From an uncultured Bacteroidales bacterium (GTDB taxonomy: Bacteria > Bacteroidota > Bacteroidia > Bacteroidales > UBA932), in NCBI GenBank assembly GCA_944323805.1, contig CALUTW010000004.1, forward strand, positions 1 to 64,000: a stretch of DNA of 64,000 nucleotides, read 5' to 3'. Both the position numbers and the translations under genes were made by a program. This document shows positions 8,577 to 17,478 of this stretch, in pieces; the stretch's first letter is position 1, and every line of letters starts with the position of its first letter. The notes under the pieces are model-generated. The model was not told the DNA's origin and made no database searches. It saw only the letters and a list, made by a program, of their open reading frames with translations.

Positions 8577-8822
8577 CTATTTCTTCTTGTATCTCTGGTA
8601 GAATTTGTCGACACGGCCGGCAGTATCCACAAGCTTCATCTTTCCTGTATAGAAAGGATGGGATGTATTGGAGATCTCGACCTTTACAACCGGGTATTCA
8701 ACACCATTGACCTCAAGGGTCTCCTTGGTGTTCGCGCAGGAACGTGTGATGAACACCTCGTCATTCGACATATCCTTGAAAGCTACAAGACGGTAGTTTT
8801 CGGGATGGATTCCTTTTTTCAT
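8577..8822 (-). CDS. rpmE2: 50S ribosomal protein L31, type B
   Basis: An 81-residue L31 of the zinc-independent type B. The start MKKGIHPENYRLV at 8822 is conserved; the in-frame extension to 8972 runs past the promoter and is not used. The zinc-ribbon cysteines of type A are missing (only one cysteine, RSCANT), and the type B signature EISNTSHPFYTGK is present. It is monocistronic, with a consensus promoter at 8888-8857 and a terminator at 8547-8518. Type B forms replace the zinc form when zinc is scarce in some bacteria; whether a zinc-type paralogue exists here is unknown. Confidence 0.95.
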   Translation of the reverse strand: MKKGIHPENYRLVAFKDMSNDEVFITRSCANTKETLEVNGVEYPVVKVEISNTSHPFYTGKMKLVDTAGRVDKFYQRYKKK

Positions 8823-8856
8823 GACTGTTCTTGTTTTTATTGTTAAAATCAGGCTG

Positions 8857-8888
8857 CAAAGGTATCTCAATCTATCGGGATTTCCAAA
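8857..8888 (-). promoter_or_regulatory. Promoter of rpmE2
   Basis: On the minus strand TTTG (8888-8885), 20 bases, then TACCTTTG (8864-8857). The leader to the ATG at 8822 is about 30 bases. Confidence 0.8.
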
Positions 8889-8943
8889 TTTTTCCGACAG
8901 AATCTCGTCCCTGAAACCGGGACACGGACATTGCAGCAGAGCG

Positions 8944-10008
8944 TTATCTGATCCTGTAAGGCAGGTCGTCATAGAGGACGTATTTCTTTGCCTTACGTAT
9001 CCATTTCTGCTCCTCCACTTTCATATGCTCCCGCATCTCCTCCCCGGAACAGCTGCCTTCAACATATGCCAGCAATACCGGATCTGCAAGCTTCGCCGCA
9101 AAATCCCCCGTAAACTCAAACCGGGAATACCGTTCGCGGAAATATCTCATCAGCTGCAGGGTATGAAGCAGGGAATGGTATTCAGCACCGGGCTCAAGCA
9201 TGATATGATATCCGAAGCATTTCTCCCCGGAATATCTTCCGCATGCCGGAGTGAAGGAACAGGGACGCATCATCACTCCTGCCGGGATAGGAAGAGGCTC
9301 GTAGCTCCCTGTCTTTACGAATGGAGCCCCGATATATTCATACGGCCTTGCAGTCCCGATTCCGGGAGTGATGTCGGTATTGTTCCAAAGCCCTCCCCCG
9401 CTGTACATGTCACATGTAAACAGTCCCGGGATATCAGATGCCGGGGCGATTGTCCATGGCAGGATTTGCGCACCGCTGCCTGTCGCCACGGCGGAAATAA
9501 CATGCAGAGGATACCTTGCACCTATCTCGTTATGATACAGGGCCACAAGCTCGCCAAGGGTCAGCCCGTGCCTGTGCGCTATCTTCGGGACATGGCTCTC
9601 GGCAGGGACCGAAGGTATCGTACCCTCGACAACGCGTCCGGCAGGATTAACATGGTCCACGATATAGAGAGCCGGAGCATCCTCAAGCTCTTTCATCTCC
9701 TCCATGAGATGGAAGACATCCCTTGTATAATTGAAATACCTCGACCCGACATCCTGGATCTCGACCACCACTGCATTCAGTGTCCTGACTGCAGCCATAT
9801 CGAATTCAATATGGTTGGTCCCAGGCGTGAGTTCAGTATCCCTGGGAGAAAATATTTCCGCGAGATTACCCCTCCCGCGGAAAATTTCATACATGTATCT
9901 TGCATTCCCCGGCTCCCAGCAGTTCTGTGTGCAGAAGCATCCGACCCTTCCGTCTGTCAATGCCTTGTCAAGCTGGTCCTGCAGGGGTGTAGTCCTGAAT
10001 GAAAACAT
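8944..10008 (-). CDS. DUF1343 / NamZ-like protein, divergent and without signal peptide
   Basis: A 354-residue protein of the DUF1343 family, whose characterised members (NamZ, GH171) are exo-beta-N-acetylmuramidases. Recognisable parts are EIQDVGSRYFNYT (residues 83-95), VNPAGRVVEG, HGLTLGELVALYHNE and GIGTARPYEYIGAPF. It differs from typical members: no signal peptide or lipobox, a shortened N-terminus, FSPRDTE (53-59) where the family has FSPEHG, and WNNTD where FEGTN is usual. The start at 10008 (MFSFRTTPLQ) overlaps the glmM stop by one base (TAATG), so translation is coupled to glmM. Inferred: a cytoplasmic role near amino-sugar or muropeptide metabolism, possibly non-catalytic. Family membership is fairly sure; activity is not. 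Confidence 0.78.
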   Translation of the reverse strand: MFSFRTTPLQDQLDKALTDGRVGCFCTQNCWEPGNARYMYEIFRGRGNLAEIFSPRDTELTPGTNHIEFDMAAVRTLNAVVVEIQDVGSRYFNYTRDVFHLMEEMKELEDAPALYIVDHVNPAGRVVEGTIPSVPAESHVPKIAHRHGLTLGELVALYHNEIGARYPLHVISAVATGSGAQILPWTIAPASDIPGLFTCDMYSGGGLWNNTDITPGIGTARPYEYIGAPFVKTGSYEPLPIPAGVMMRPCSFTPACGRYSGEKCFGYHIMLEPGAEYHSLLHTLQLMRYFRERYSRFEFTGDFAAKLADPVLLAYVEGSCSGEEMREHMKVEEQKWIRKAKKYVLYDDLPYRIR

Positions 10009-11465
10009 TATCTGCTGCTGATGATCTTGTCTGCAATCGTCTTTATCTCCTGCGCCAGCTTCTCTGCGGCCTCCATTGTAGAGGACTCGGCATAGATCCT
10101 GATGATAGGCTCGGTATTGGACTTCCTGAGATGAACCCATTCCTTCCTCGACTCAAACGAAATCTTTACACCGTCGATATCATTGATGTCCTCAGAGGCA
10201 TATATCTTCTTCATCTCCCCGAGAATCCTGTCAATCATGGACTTGTCGGAAAGTTCAATCCTGTTCTTCGTGATGAAGTACTTAGGATAGGTCTTCAGCA
10301 GCTCGGAAACCTTGCATCCGCGATGTGCAAGATTAGTAAGGAACAGCGCCGTACCTACAATGGCATCCCTTCCGTAGTGGAGTGCCGGATAAATGACTCC
10401 TCCATTGCCTTCGCCACCTATCAGTGCACCGCACTCGCGCATTTTTGTCGTCACATTCACCTCGCCGACAGCCGCCGAATAATATTTGCCTCCATAAGAC
10501 TCTGTCACATCCCGCAAAGCCCTTGAGGAAGAGAGATTGGATGCCGTACAGAGGCTGTACGGAGCAATGACGTCCTCTACAGCCCGGCCTTCCGCCTCAG
10601 CCTGTTCCTTCGCCCTGGAAAGGAGATAGTCAGCAACACTGACAAGAGTATATTCCTCCCCGAAAGGTTTTCCGTCCTCGCATATCAGGGCAAGGCGGTC
10701 GACATCCGGGTCGACAGAGACACCAAGGACTGCCCCGTTTTTGACCACAGCATCGCTGAGTTCCGTAAGGTTTGCCGGAAGAGGCTCCGGATTGTGGGCG
10801 AAATGCCCGTCAGGCGTACAGTTGACCTTTACGCATTCTACTCCGAGCCTTTCGAAAAGACGCGGCATGATGATTCCTCCGACTGAGTTTACCGCATCAA
10901 GGGCGACCTTGAACCCGGCCTTGCGCACGGCCTCCGCATCAACGGCATCAAGGGCAAGCACGGCATCGATATGCCTGTCGGTAAAGTCCTTCTCCTCCAT
11001 ATGACCGATTGAATCGACGTCGCAGAAATCGAAGTTCTCGTCCTCGGCACATTCGAGTATCGCAGCCCCTTCTGCAGCATTGAGGAATTCCCCGCGCTCG
11101 TTGAGCAGCTTAAGTGCATTCCATTGCTTCGGGTTATGCGATGCGGTCAGTATTATACCGCCGTCGGCCTTTTCAAAGATGACTGCCATTTCTGTAGTAG
11201 GTGTCGAGGCATATCCTGCCTTGATGACATCGACGCCGCAGGAAAGCAATGTCCCGCAGACAACCTGCTCGACCATCTCTCCGGATATGCGGGCATCCTT
11301 GCCTACAACGACCCTGTATCTTTCGCCTTCCGGCTTAGGCCTTCTCTCCCTGAGCTTCACACAGTATGCATATACGAATTTCACAATGTCGACCGGGGTC
11401 AGGGCATCGCCCGGGGCTCCGCCGATTGTTCCGCGAATACCGGAAATGGATTTAATGAGTGTCAT
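10008..11465 (-). CDS. glmM: Phosphoglucosamine mutase (phosphohexomutase family)
   Basis: A 485-residue alpha-D-phosphohexomutase, predicted to convert glucosamine 6-phosphate to glucosamine 1-phosphate for UDP-GlcNAc synthesis. The phosphoserine loop is TASHNPKQWNALK, the metal-binding loop is DPDVDRLALI, the sugar-binding loop GEGNGGVIYP and the phosphate-binding loop RKSNTEPIIRIYAES. It is slightly longer than E. coli GlmM (445). The N-terminus SISGIRGTIGG is typical of GlmM rather than phosphoglucomutase. The downstream NamZ-like gene is coupled by a one-base overlap. Confidence 0.9.
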   Translation of the reverse strand: MTLIKSISGIRGTIGGAPGDALTPVDIVKFVYAYCVKLRERRPKPEGERYRVVVGKDARISGEMVEQVVCGTLLSCGVDVIKAGYASTPTTEMAVIFEKADGGIILTASHNPKQWNALKLLNERGEFLNAAEGAAILECAEDENFDFCDVDSIGHMEEKDFTDRHIDAVLALDAVDAEAVRKAGFKVALDAVNSVGGIIMPRLFERLGVECVKVNCTPDGHFAHNPEPLPANLTELSDAVVKNGAVLGVSVDPDVDRLALICEDGKPFGEEYTLVSVADYLLSRAKEQAEAEGRAVEDVIAPYSLCTASNLSSSRALRDVTESYGGKYYSAAVGEVNVTTKMRECGALIGGEGNGGVIYPALHYGRDAIVGTALFLTNLAHRGCKVSELLKTYPKYFITKNRIELSDKSMIDRILGEMKKIYASEDINDIDGVKISFESRKEWVHLRKSNTEPIIRIYAESSTMEAAEKLAQEIKTIADKIISSR

Positions 11466-11539
11466 AATAATATGGTATTATAATGTATTATCCGTCTATA
11501 GAATCAGCTTGAACAAATTCCAGCCATAAGGCATCTTTG

Positions 11540-11570
11540 CAAAAATAAAAAAATAGGATTGTATTTTCAA
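11540..11570 (-). promoter_or_regulatory. Promoter of glmM
   Basis: On the minus strand TTG (11570-11568), 20 bases, TATTTTTG (11547-11540). It interleaves with the divergent promoter of the DUF486 gene. Confidence 0.65.
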
Positions 11571-11587
11571 GATAAATATTACTTTTG
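11559..11587 (+). promoter_or_regulatory. Promoter of the DMT/DUF486 gene
   Basis: TTG (11559-11561), 18 bases, TACTTTTG (11580-11587); 24 bases to the ATG at 11612. Confidence 0.7.
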
Positions 11588-11611
11588 CACCCCGAAAATA
11601 AAGACAAGACT

Positions 11612-11980
11612 ATGAAAGCATTAAGTACCATATTGCTGCTTATCGCATCCAACATATTCATGACATTCGCGTGGTACGGGCATCTGAAGCTGCAGGAGAT
11701 GAAAATATCCTCCAGCTGGCCGCTGATTCTCGTCATCCTGTTCTCATGGGGCGTTGCATTCTTCGAATATTGCGCCCAGGTCCCCGCAAACAGGATAGGA
11801 TTCATCGACAATGGAGGGCCGTTCAACCTGATGCAGCTGAAAGTGATCCAGGAAGTCATATCATTGACGGTATTTACCGTCATCGTCACTCTGCTGTTCA
11901 AGAACCAGGGCCTGGAATGGAACCACTTCGTGGCATTCTTCTGCCTCATCCTGGCAGTATTCTTCGTATTCCTCAAATAG
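11612..11980 (+). CDS. DMT-family small membrane protein (DUF486)
   Basis: A 122-residue inner-membrane protein with four hydrophobic segments, of the DUF486 group placed in the drug/metabolite transporter superfamily. The conserved motif FEYCAQVPANRIG lies between segments two and three, with FNLMQLKVIQEVISL after it. An in-frame ATG lies 27 bases upstream at 11585, but that start would fall inside the promoter's -7 box, so 11612 is chosen. It is monocistronic, divergent from glmM. Substrate is unknown; the half-size suggests a dimer. Confidence 0.85.
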   Translation: MKALSTILLLIASNIFMTFAWYGHLKLQEMKISSSWPLILVILFSWGVAFFEYCAQVPANRIGFIDNGGPFNLMQLKVIQEVISLTVFTVIVTLLFKNQGLEWNHFVAFFCLILAVFFVFLK

Positions 11981-12026
11981 ATGCGCGGCAAATATCAGAA
12001 AAATTAAGGAATCATATGCATAAAAA

Positions 12027-12058
12027 TTTGGAAGTGCAGGATTTTTGACATACCTTTG
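12027..12058 (+). promoter_or_regulatory. Promoter of tRNA-Glu
   Basis: TTTG (12027-12030), 20 bases, TACCTTTG (12051-12058); the tRNA begins 19 bases later. Confidence 0.8.
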
Positions 12059-12076
12059 CAATCCCAAATGAAAAAT

Positions 12077-12151
12077 GCTCGGCTCGTATAACGGTTAGTA
12101 CTCAAGATTCTCAATCTTGCAATCGGAGTTCGATTCTCCGGCCGAGTACCA
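12077..12151 (+). tRNA. tRNA-Glu(CTC)
   Basis: A 75-nucleotide tRNA with encoded CCA. The acceptor GCTCGGC pairs with GCCGAGT (one G-U), the anticodon stem CAAGA/TCTTG holds the loop TTCTCAA with anticodon CTC, and the T arm is CGGAG-TTCGATT-CTCCG. The CTC anticodon reads GAG only, so a TTC isoacceptor should exist elsewhere. Confidence 0.93.
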
Positions 12152-12152
12152 G

Positions 12153-12186
12153 AAAAGCCTCCAGGCCATGGCCCGGAGGCTTTTTC
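12153..12186 (+). terminator. Intrinsic terminator after tRNA-Glu
   Basis: GCCTCC (12157-12162) and GGAGGC (12175-12180) with further pairing inside, preceded by AAAA and followed by TTTTTC. Confidence 0.85.
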
Positions 12187-12285
12187 ATTTATAGGGTATA
12201 GCCCCTCCCTGAATTCGAACCTCAACAGTATTCAATGACAATCTTCATCCGATATATGATAAAGGTCATTTAATTCGGCATACTG

Positions 12286-12316
12286 TTTGAAAAATCCCAG
12301 CATTTTTATAAATTTG
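12286..12316 (+). promoter_or_regulatory. Promoter of the V-ATPase operon
   Basis: TTTG (12286-12289), exactly 19 bases, TAAATTTG (12309-12316): a near-perfect Bacteroidales promoter. The leader of about 105 bases includes a 15-base perfect palindrome (12333-12347, half-site CGAGCCC), which may form part of a leader structure. Confidence 0.8.
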
Positions 12317-12425
12317 TAAGGATTTGCGGCTTCGAGCCCGGGGCTCGGGACAGGAACATATTCCCGTAACCCGAATGCCGGGCATGCTACCTGACAAGAA
12401 CGATAAAACGATAAAGAACAGATAT

Positions 12426-13043
12426 ATGCAGAACAAATTGCAGGAGCTGACAGACAAACTCTATAACGAGGGGCTGTCAAAAGGGAAACAGGAAGGAGAG
12501 GCAGTCCTCGCCAAAGCCAGACAGGATGCCGATGCCATCATCGAAAATGCCAGGAAAGAGGCTGCAGCGATAATCTCCGCAGCGCAGAAAGATGCCGATA
12601 GCCTGAAAGCAAAGACCGAAGGGGACATCAGGCTGGCCGCGTCACAGAGCATTGCAGCGACAAGGCAGGCGCTCGAGAACCTGGTCACTCTCAGACTGGC
12701 AGGCAAGGAGGTATCATCCACCCTTTCCTCCGCAGCATTCGTAAAGGAAATGCTTACCGCAATCGTCACGTCTTTCAACGCATCCGATGAAGCCACTGAC
12801 CTGGAAATGGTCCTCCCGGAGTCTCTCCGGAAAGAGGTTGAGCCTTTCATAAGGAAAGAGCTTGCCTCCATGTTCAAGGGAGGGCTCGAAGCAAGCTTCT
12901 CAAAGAAAATCGCAGGAGGGTTCACGGTCAGCCCTAAAGGCAGCGGCTATTTCATCAGCCTTACCGACGATACGTTCAACGCACTGATTTCAGAATATCT
13001 CAGGCCGGCTACAAGAAGACTTCTGTTCGGGGACGAGAAATAA
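12426..13043 (+). CDS. ntpE: V-type ATPase subunit E
   Basis: A 205-residue peripheral-stalk subunit E. The N-terminal half is a charged helix rich in alanine, lysine and glutamate (KGKQEGEAVLAKARQDADAI), the coiled coil that pairs with subunit G/H; the C-terminal globular part ends GYFISLTDDTFNALISEYLRPATRRLLF. The start at 12426 follows the promoter leader; an upstream in-frame ATG at 12324 would encode a proline/arginine-rich stretch unlike the family and is rejected. It is the first gene of the V-ATPase operon. No separate subunit G/H gene is seen next to it. Confidence 0.88.
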   Translation: MQNKLQELTDKLYNEGLSKGKQEGEAVLAKARQDADAIIENARKEAAAIISAAQKDADSLKAKTEGDIRLAASQSIAATRQALENLVTLRLAGKEVSSTLSSAAFVKEMLTAIVTSFNASDEATDLEMVLPESLRKEVEPFIRKELASMFKGGLEASFSKKIAGGFTVSPKGSGYFISLTDDTFNALISEYLRPATRRLLFGDEK

Positions 13044-13056
13044 CCGGCTTCATGCA

Positions 13057-13710
13057 ATGGACAATTACTATTACATAATTGCAGGGCTACCGGCATTGTC
13101 AAGGGACTGGAAATACGGAGAGACGGATTTCAGTTCAATCATCGGGGAAATCAAGGACGGATGCACGGAGAAGGACAGGGAGATCATTGGATTGCTGGAA
13201 CAGGGATTCGACGACGGCTGCCTCGACCGGGAATTCTATGTACGGACCCAAGCTTCCGGGAACAGGTTCATCCGTGAGTATTTCGCTTTTGACCTGAATG
13301 TCCGGAATGCCAAGACGAGGTTCCTCAACAACGCACTGGGACGGGATGCCGACAAGGACATCATCTGCACGGAGAACGGGGAGGATACCATGCGGACTGC
13401 CGGTGTTTTCGGGGACATCGCCGAGCCTGACAGCTTCGATGAAGCCGCAAGGCTCGATGCCATACTTCACGGGAATGACATTCTCGCAAGGGAACGCGGC
13501 ATAGATGACCTGATGTGGGAGAAAATCGACAGCCTCACTGTCTTCAGCTATTTCGACATCAATACAATACTCGGATTTATCTGCAAGCTTCATATCCTGG
13601 ACAGGTGGGCCAGACTGGATGAGCAGACCGGACGTGAAATGTTCAGAAAGCTTGTTGACGAAATCATGGGGACATTCAATGGCAATAACAATAAAATCAA
13701 CAATATATGA
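13057..13710 (+). CDS. DUF2764 protein of the V-ATPase operon (probable subunit C counterpart)
   Basis: A 217-residue acidic, mainly helical protein of DUF2764 (start MDNYYYIIAGLPALSRD), a family found in V-ATPase operons of Bacteroidetes and Chlamydiae. It lies in the slot where other bacteria carry subunit C and overlaps the subunit A start by four bases (ATGA at 13707). No subunit C or F gene occurs elsewhere in the operon, so it may serve as the link between the catalytic head and the rotor ring. That function is inference from position; there is no recognisable catalytic motif. Confidence 0.8.
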   Translation: MDNYYYIIAGLPALSRDWKYGETDFSSIIGEIKDGCTEKDREIIGLLEQGFDDGCLDREFYVRTQASGNRFIREYFAFDLNVRNAKTRFLNNALGRDADKDIICTENGEDTMRTAGVFGDIAEPDSFDEAARLDAILHGNDILARERGIDDLMWEKIDSLTVFSYFDINTILGFICKLHILDRWARLDEQTGREMFRKLVDEIMGTFNGNNNKINNI

Positions 13711-15476
13711 AAAGTACGGGAAAGGTTACCGGAATTGTTTCCAACCTTGTGACTGTAGAGACCGACGGTCCTGTCTCCCAGAATGAGCTGTGCTTTGTCA
13801 CATCAGGAGACACCAGACTCATGGCCGAAGTCATCAAGGTAACCGGCAAGACGGCATCAATACAGGTATTTGAAAGCACCCGAGGGCTTAAAAACGGCAA
13901 TAAGGTGGAATTCGAGGACAGGATGCTTGAAGCTACGCTTGGACCGGGTCTGCTGTCAAGCTGCTATGACGGTCTGCAGAACGACCTGACTACCATGACA
14001 GGGGTGTTCCTCAAAAAAGGGGAATACACGTCCCCTCTGGACCACGAAAAGCTGTGGGATTTCACACCTCTGGCAAAACCGGGAGACAAGGTCATTGCCG
14101 CAGACTGGCTCGGAGAAGTCAAGGAGGGATGGCTTCCGCACAAGATCATGGTGCCGTTCTCCTTCAAAGGGGAATACACGGTAAAGTCCGTGGCGGAAGC
14201 AGGGCAATACAACATCGACAAGGTAATCGCAGTACTTACTGACGAAGACGGGGTGGACACAGATGTCACAATGACCCAGAAATGGCCTGTAAAGGTCCCG
14301 ATAAAAGGTTACCGGGAAAAGCCGAGACCAAGCAGGATAATGGAGACCGGAGTCCGCGTAATCGACACACTCGACCCTATCGCAGAAGGAGGCACAGGAT
14401 TCATCCCGGGACCGTTCGGATGCGGCAAGACCGTGCTTCAACATGCCATTGCCAAGCAGGGGGATGCACAGGTAATCGTAATGGCCGCCTGCGGGGAAAG
14501 GGCCAATGAAGTCGTGGAGATTTTTACCGAATTCCCGGAGCTTATCGACCCCCATACCGGCCGGCATCTGATGGAGAGGACCACAATCATCTGCAACACG
14601 TCCAACATGCCTGTTGCAGCACGGGAGGCATCGGTATATACGGCAATGACAATCTGCGAATATTACCGTGCAATGGGAATGAAGGTCCTGCTGCTTGCAG
14701 ACTCCACATCGAGGTGGGCCCAGGCACTCAGGGAGATGAGTAACCGCATGGAGGAACTTCCGGGTGCGGATGCATTCCCTGTCGACCTATCTGCAATCAT
14801 TTCAAGCTTCTATGCACGTGCCGGGATGGTGGTGCTGAACAACGGGCAGACCGGCTCCGTAACCTTCATCGGCACTGTATCCCCTGCAGGAGGAAACCTC
14901 AAGGAGCCTGTAACAGAGTCTACAAAGAAAGCGGCAAGATGCTTCTACGCCCTCGAACAGAGCCGTGCGGACAGGAAAAGATACCCTGCCGTCAATCCGA
15001 TAGAATCATACTCGAAATACCTCGAATATCCTGAAATCCAGGAATATCTGTCCGAGAAAGTGACCCCGGGATGGACAAACATGGTTGAAAAGGCCAAGAA
15101 CATCATCAGGCGGGGAAAGGAGGCCAATGACCAGATAAACATCCTCGGAGATGACGGTGTCCCTATGAGCTACCACGAACTGTTCTGGAAATCAGAGCTA
15201 ATCGACTTCATAATCCTTCAGCAGGATGCATTCGACCCTGTCGACAGCCTTACCCCGCTTGACAGGCAGAAATACATGCTTGAGCTGGTACTGGACATCT
15301 GCGACAGGACATTTGAATTCGAGGACTATGAGAAATGCCGCGACGGGTTCAAGGAGATCATCAATCTGCTCAAGCAGATGAACTATTCGGAATTCCACAG
15401 CGACAATTTCAACAGATACAGGACGGAACTGGACTCCCTGCTCGAAAGACTTGCAGCCGGAACAGCTGCCGCATGA
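13707..15476 (+). CDS. ntpA: V-type ATPase catalytic subunit A
   Basis: A 589-residue catalytic subunit. The Walker A loop is GPFGCGKT (235-242), preceded by the A-type non-homologous region (about 110-200). Walker B (VLLLADSTSRWAQALREMS) and the glutamate region ACGERANEVVEIF are intact. The length is normal for the V/A-type A subunit. The start overlaps the DUF2764 stop. It drives rotation, or is driven in reverse, with subunit B. Confidence 0.97.
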   Translation: MKSTGKVTGIVSNLVTVETDGPVSQNELCFVTSGDTRLMAEVIKVTGKTASIQVFESTRGLKNGNKVEFEDRMLEATLGPGLLSSCYDGLQNDLTTMTGVFLKKGEYTSPLDHEKLWDFTPLAKPGDKVIAADWLGEVKEGWLPHKIMVPFSFKGEYTVKSVAEAGQYNIDKVIAVLTDEDGVDTDVTMTQKWPVKVPIKGYREKPRPSRIMETGVRVIDTLDPIAEGGTGFIPGPFGCGKTVLQHAIAKQGDAQVIVMAACGERANEVVEIFTEFPELIDPHTGRHLMERTTIICNTSNMPVAAREASVYTAMTICEYYRAMGMKVLLLADSTSRWAQALREMSNRMEELPGADAFPVDLSAIISSFYARAGMVVLNNGQTGSVTFIGTVSPAGGNLKEPVTESTKKAARCFYALEQSRADRKRYPAVNPIESYSKYLEYPEIQEYLSEKVTPGWTNMVEKAKNIIRRGKEANDQINILGDDGVPMSYHELFWKSELIDFIILQQDAFDPVDSLTPLDRQKYMLELVLDICDRTFEFEDYEKCRDGFKEIINLLKQMNYSEFHSDNFNRYRTELDSLLERLAAGTAAA

Positions 15477-15533
15477 CATTTATCCGCCGGAGTCCGCGGA
15501 CTGCCGGAACAAGACAAATGAACAGTAAGGATT

Positions 15534-16859
15534 ATGAACAAGAAGGCATTTCAGAAAATATATACCCAGTTGGAAGCCATTACCAAGGCCACCGTTTCCC
15601 TGAAGGCGAAGGGTGTATCCAACGATGAACTCGCCACTGTTGACGGCCGGCTTGCCCAGGTGGTAAAGACAAAGGGAGACACAGTCACGCTGCAGATTTT
15701 CGGAGGCACAGAAGCCATTCCTACCGATGCGGAAGTGGTGTTTCTCGGCTCCGCCCCTACCCTGAAAGTTGGCGACGGACTTGCAGGACGTTTTTTCAAC
15801 GCGTATGGGGAGCCGATAGACGGAGGCCCTGAGATTGAGGGAGAGGAAAGGGAAATCGGAGGGCCGTCGGTAAACCCGTACAAGAGGAAACAGCCGTCCC
15901 AGCTGATTCCTACGGGGATTGCAGGTATCGACCTCAACAACACCATCGTGTCAGGGCAGAAGATACCGTTCTTTGCGGACCCTGACCAGCCGTACAATAA
16001 CGTCATGGCACAGGTTGCCCTGAGGGCAGACGTCGACAAGATCATCCTGGGCGGCATGGGGCTGTCCAATGACGACTATCTGTATTTCCGGCATGAATTC
16101 GAACGTGCCGGGGCGCTGGACAAGATCATAAGCTTCGTCAACACGACGGAACAGCCGCCGGTGGAAAGGCTGCTTATCCCTGACATGGCGCTGACAGCCG
16201 CGGAATACTTTGCTGTGGACAAGAACGAGAAGGTGCTTGTACTGCTTACCGACATGACACTCTACGCCGATGCGCTGAGTATCGTCAGCAACCGCATGGA
16301 CCAGATACCGTCGAAGGACTCCATGCCGGGATCACTGTACTCCGACCTTGCAAAGATATACGAGAAAGCCGTACAGCTCCCTGACGGAGGCTCGATTACA
16401 ATCATTGCCGTGACCACGCTGAACGACGGAGACATTACCCATGCGATACCGGACAATACCGGATATATCACGGAAGGACAGCTGTATCTGCGTGCAGACC
16501 CGGATTCCGGCAAGATCATTATCGACCCGTTCAGGTCCCTTTCAAGGCTGAAGCAGCTTGTAATCGGGAAACAGACCCGTGAAGACCACAACCAGGTCAT
16601 GAACACCGGGGTACGGCTTTATGCCGATGCACAGAATGCGAAGACCAAGCTCGAAAACGGATTTGACCTCAGCGACTACGACCTGCGCTGCCTCGATTTC
16701 GCCAAGGAATATGCGACAAGGCTGCTTGCCGTCGATGTCAATATTTCCATCGATGAGATGCTTGATACAGCCTGGGAGCTTTTTGCCAGATACTTTACAA
16801 AGGCCGAGACAGGTATCAAGCAGTCCCTGACAGATAAATACTGGAAGGAAACAAAATGA
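15534..16859 (+). CDS. ntpB: V-type ATPase regulatory subunit B
   Basis: A 441-residue non-catalytic nucleotide-binding subunit. As expected for B it lacks a canonical P-loop (GIAGIDLNNTIVSGQKIPFF in its place) but keeps the arginine-finger region and the B-type core (FVNTTEQPPVERLLIPDMAL, SIVSNRMDQIPSKDSMPGSL). It is 57 bases after subunit A and 4 bases before the subunit D start. Confidence 0.96.
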   Translation: MNKKAFQKIYTQLEAITKATVSLKAKGVSNDELATVDGRLAQVVKTKGDTVTLQIFGGTEAIPTDAEVVFLGSAPTLKVGDGLAGRFFNAYGEPIDGGPEIEGEEREIGGPSVNPYKRKQPSQLIPTGIAGIDLNNTIVSGQKIPFFADPDQPYNNVMAQVALRADVDKIILGGMGLSNDDYLYFRHEFERAGALDKIISFVNTTEQPPVERLLIPDMALTAAEYFAVDKNEKVLVLLTDMTLYADALSIVSNRMDQIPSKDSMPGSLYSDLAKIYEKAVQLPDGGSITIIAVTTLNDGDITHAIPDNTGYITEGQLYLRADPDSGKIIIDPFRSLSRLKQLVIGKQTREDHNQVMNTGVRLYADAQNAKTKLENGFDLSDYDLRCLDFAKEYATRLLAVDVNISIDEMLDTAWELFARYFTKAETGIKQSLTDKYWKETK

Positions 16860-16863
16860 TAAT

Positions 16864-17478
16864 ATGAGTGTTAAATTTCAATATAACAAGACATCCCTTA
16901 ACGACCTGGGCAAACAGCTGAAAATCCGCCTGAATGCCCTCCCTACCCTGAAGAACAAGGAGTCGGCTCTGCGTCTCGAGGTAAGGAAGGCCAAGGCATA
17001 CTCGGAGAAGCTGGTAAATGACCTGGATGCAGCACTTAAGAGATACGACTACCTTGCTGCCTTGTGGAACGAGTTCGAGCCTGGCCTGATAGCCATTACC
17101 GATGTCGACCTGGAGACAGTCAAGGTGGCCGGTGTCAAGACACCTCATCTGAAGGATATCCATTATGAGATAAAGGAATTCAATGCATTTGCCAAACCGG
17201 CATGGTATGCAGACGGAGTGGCTATCCTCAAGGAACTTTCCAGACTCGGGATTGAGTCTGAGATATATATGGAAAAGAGCCGCATTCTTGACTTCCAGAG
17301 AAAGAAGACGACCCAGAAGGTAAATCTGTATGAAAAGGTGCAGATACCGGGATACCAGGAAGCCATCAGAAAGATAAAGAGGTATATGGAAGACGAGGAG
17401 AATCTGACAAAGGCTGCATCCAAGATAGTCAAGAACAGGCATCAGATTGAAGAAGAGGAGGCGGGCCATGGTAACTGA
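16864..17478 (+). CDS. ntpD: V-type ATPase subunit D
   Basis: A 204-residue central-shaft subunit D. The sequence is almost entirely helical and charged: an N-terminal helix (TSLNDLGKQLKIRLNALPTL) and a long C-terminal helix (KVNLYEKVQIPGYQEAIRKI) form the antiparallel coiled coil of the rotor axle. Its last 11 bases overlap the start of subunit I (17468), giving tight coupling. Confidence 0.93.
   Translation: MSVKFQYNKTSLNDLGKQLKIRLNALPTLKNKESALRLEVRKAKAYSEKLVNDLDAALKRYDYLAALWNEFEPGLIAITDVDLETVKVAGVKTPHLKDIHYEIKEFNAFAKPAWYADGVAILKELSRLGIESEIYMEKSRILDFQRKKTTQKVNLYEKVQIPGYQEAIRKIKRYMEDEENLTKAASKIVKNRHQIEEEEAGHGN

Noticed and set aside
8821..10002. A 393-codon plus-strand frame opposite the NamZ-like gene
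   Set aside because: Composition is rich in Cys, His, Arg and Pro with no motif; the minus-strand frame carries the DUF1343 motifs and is coupled to glmM.
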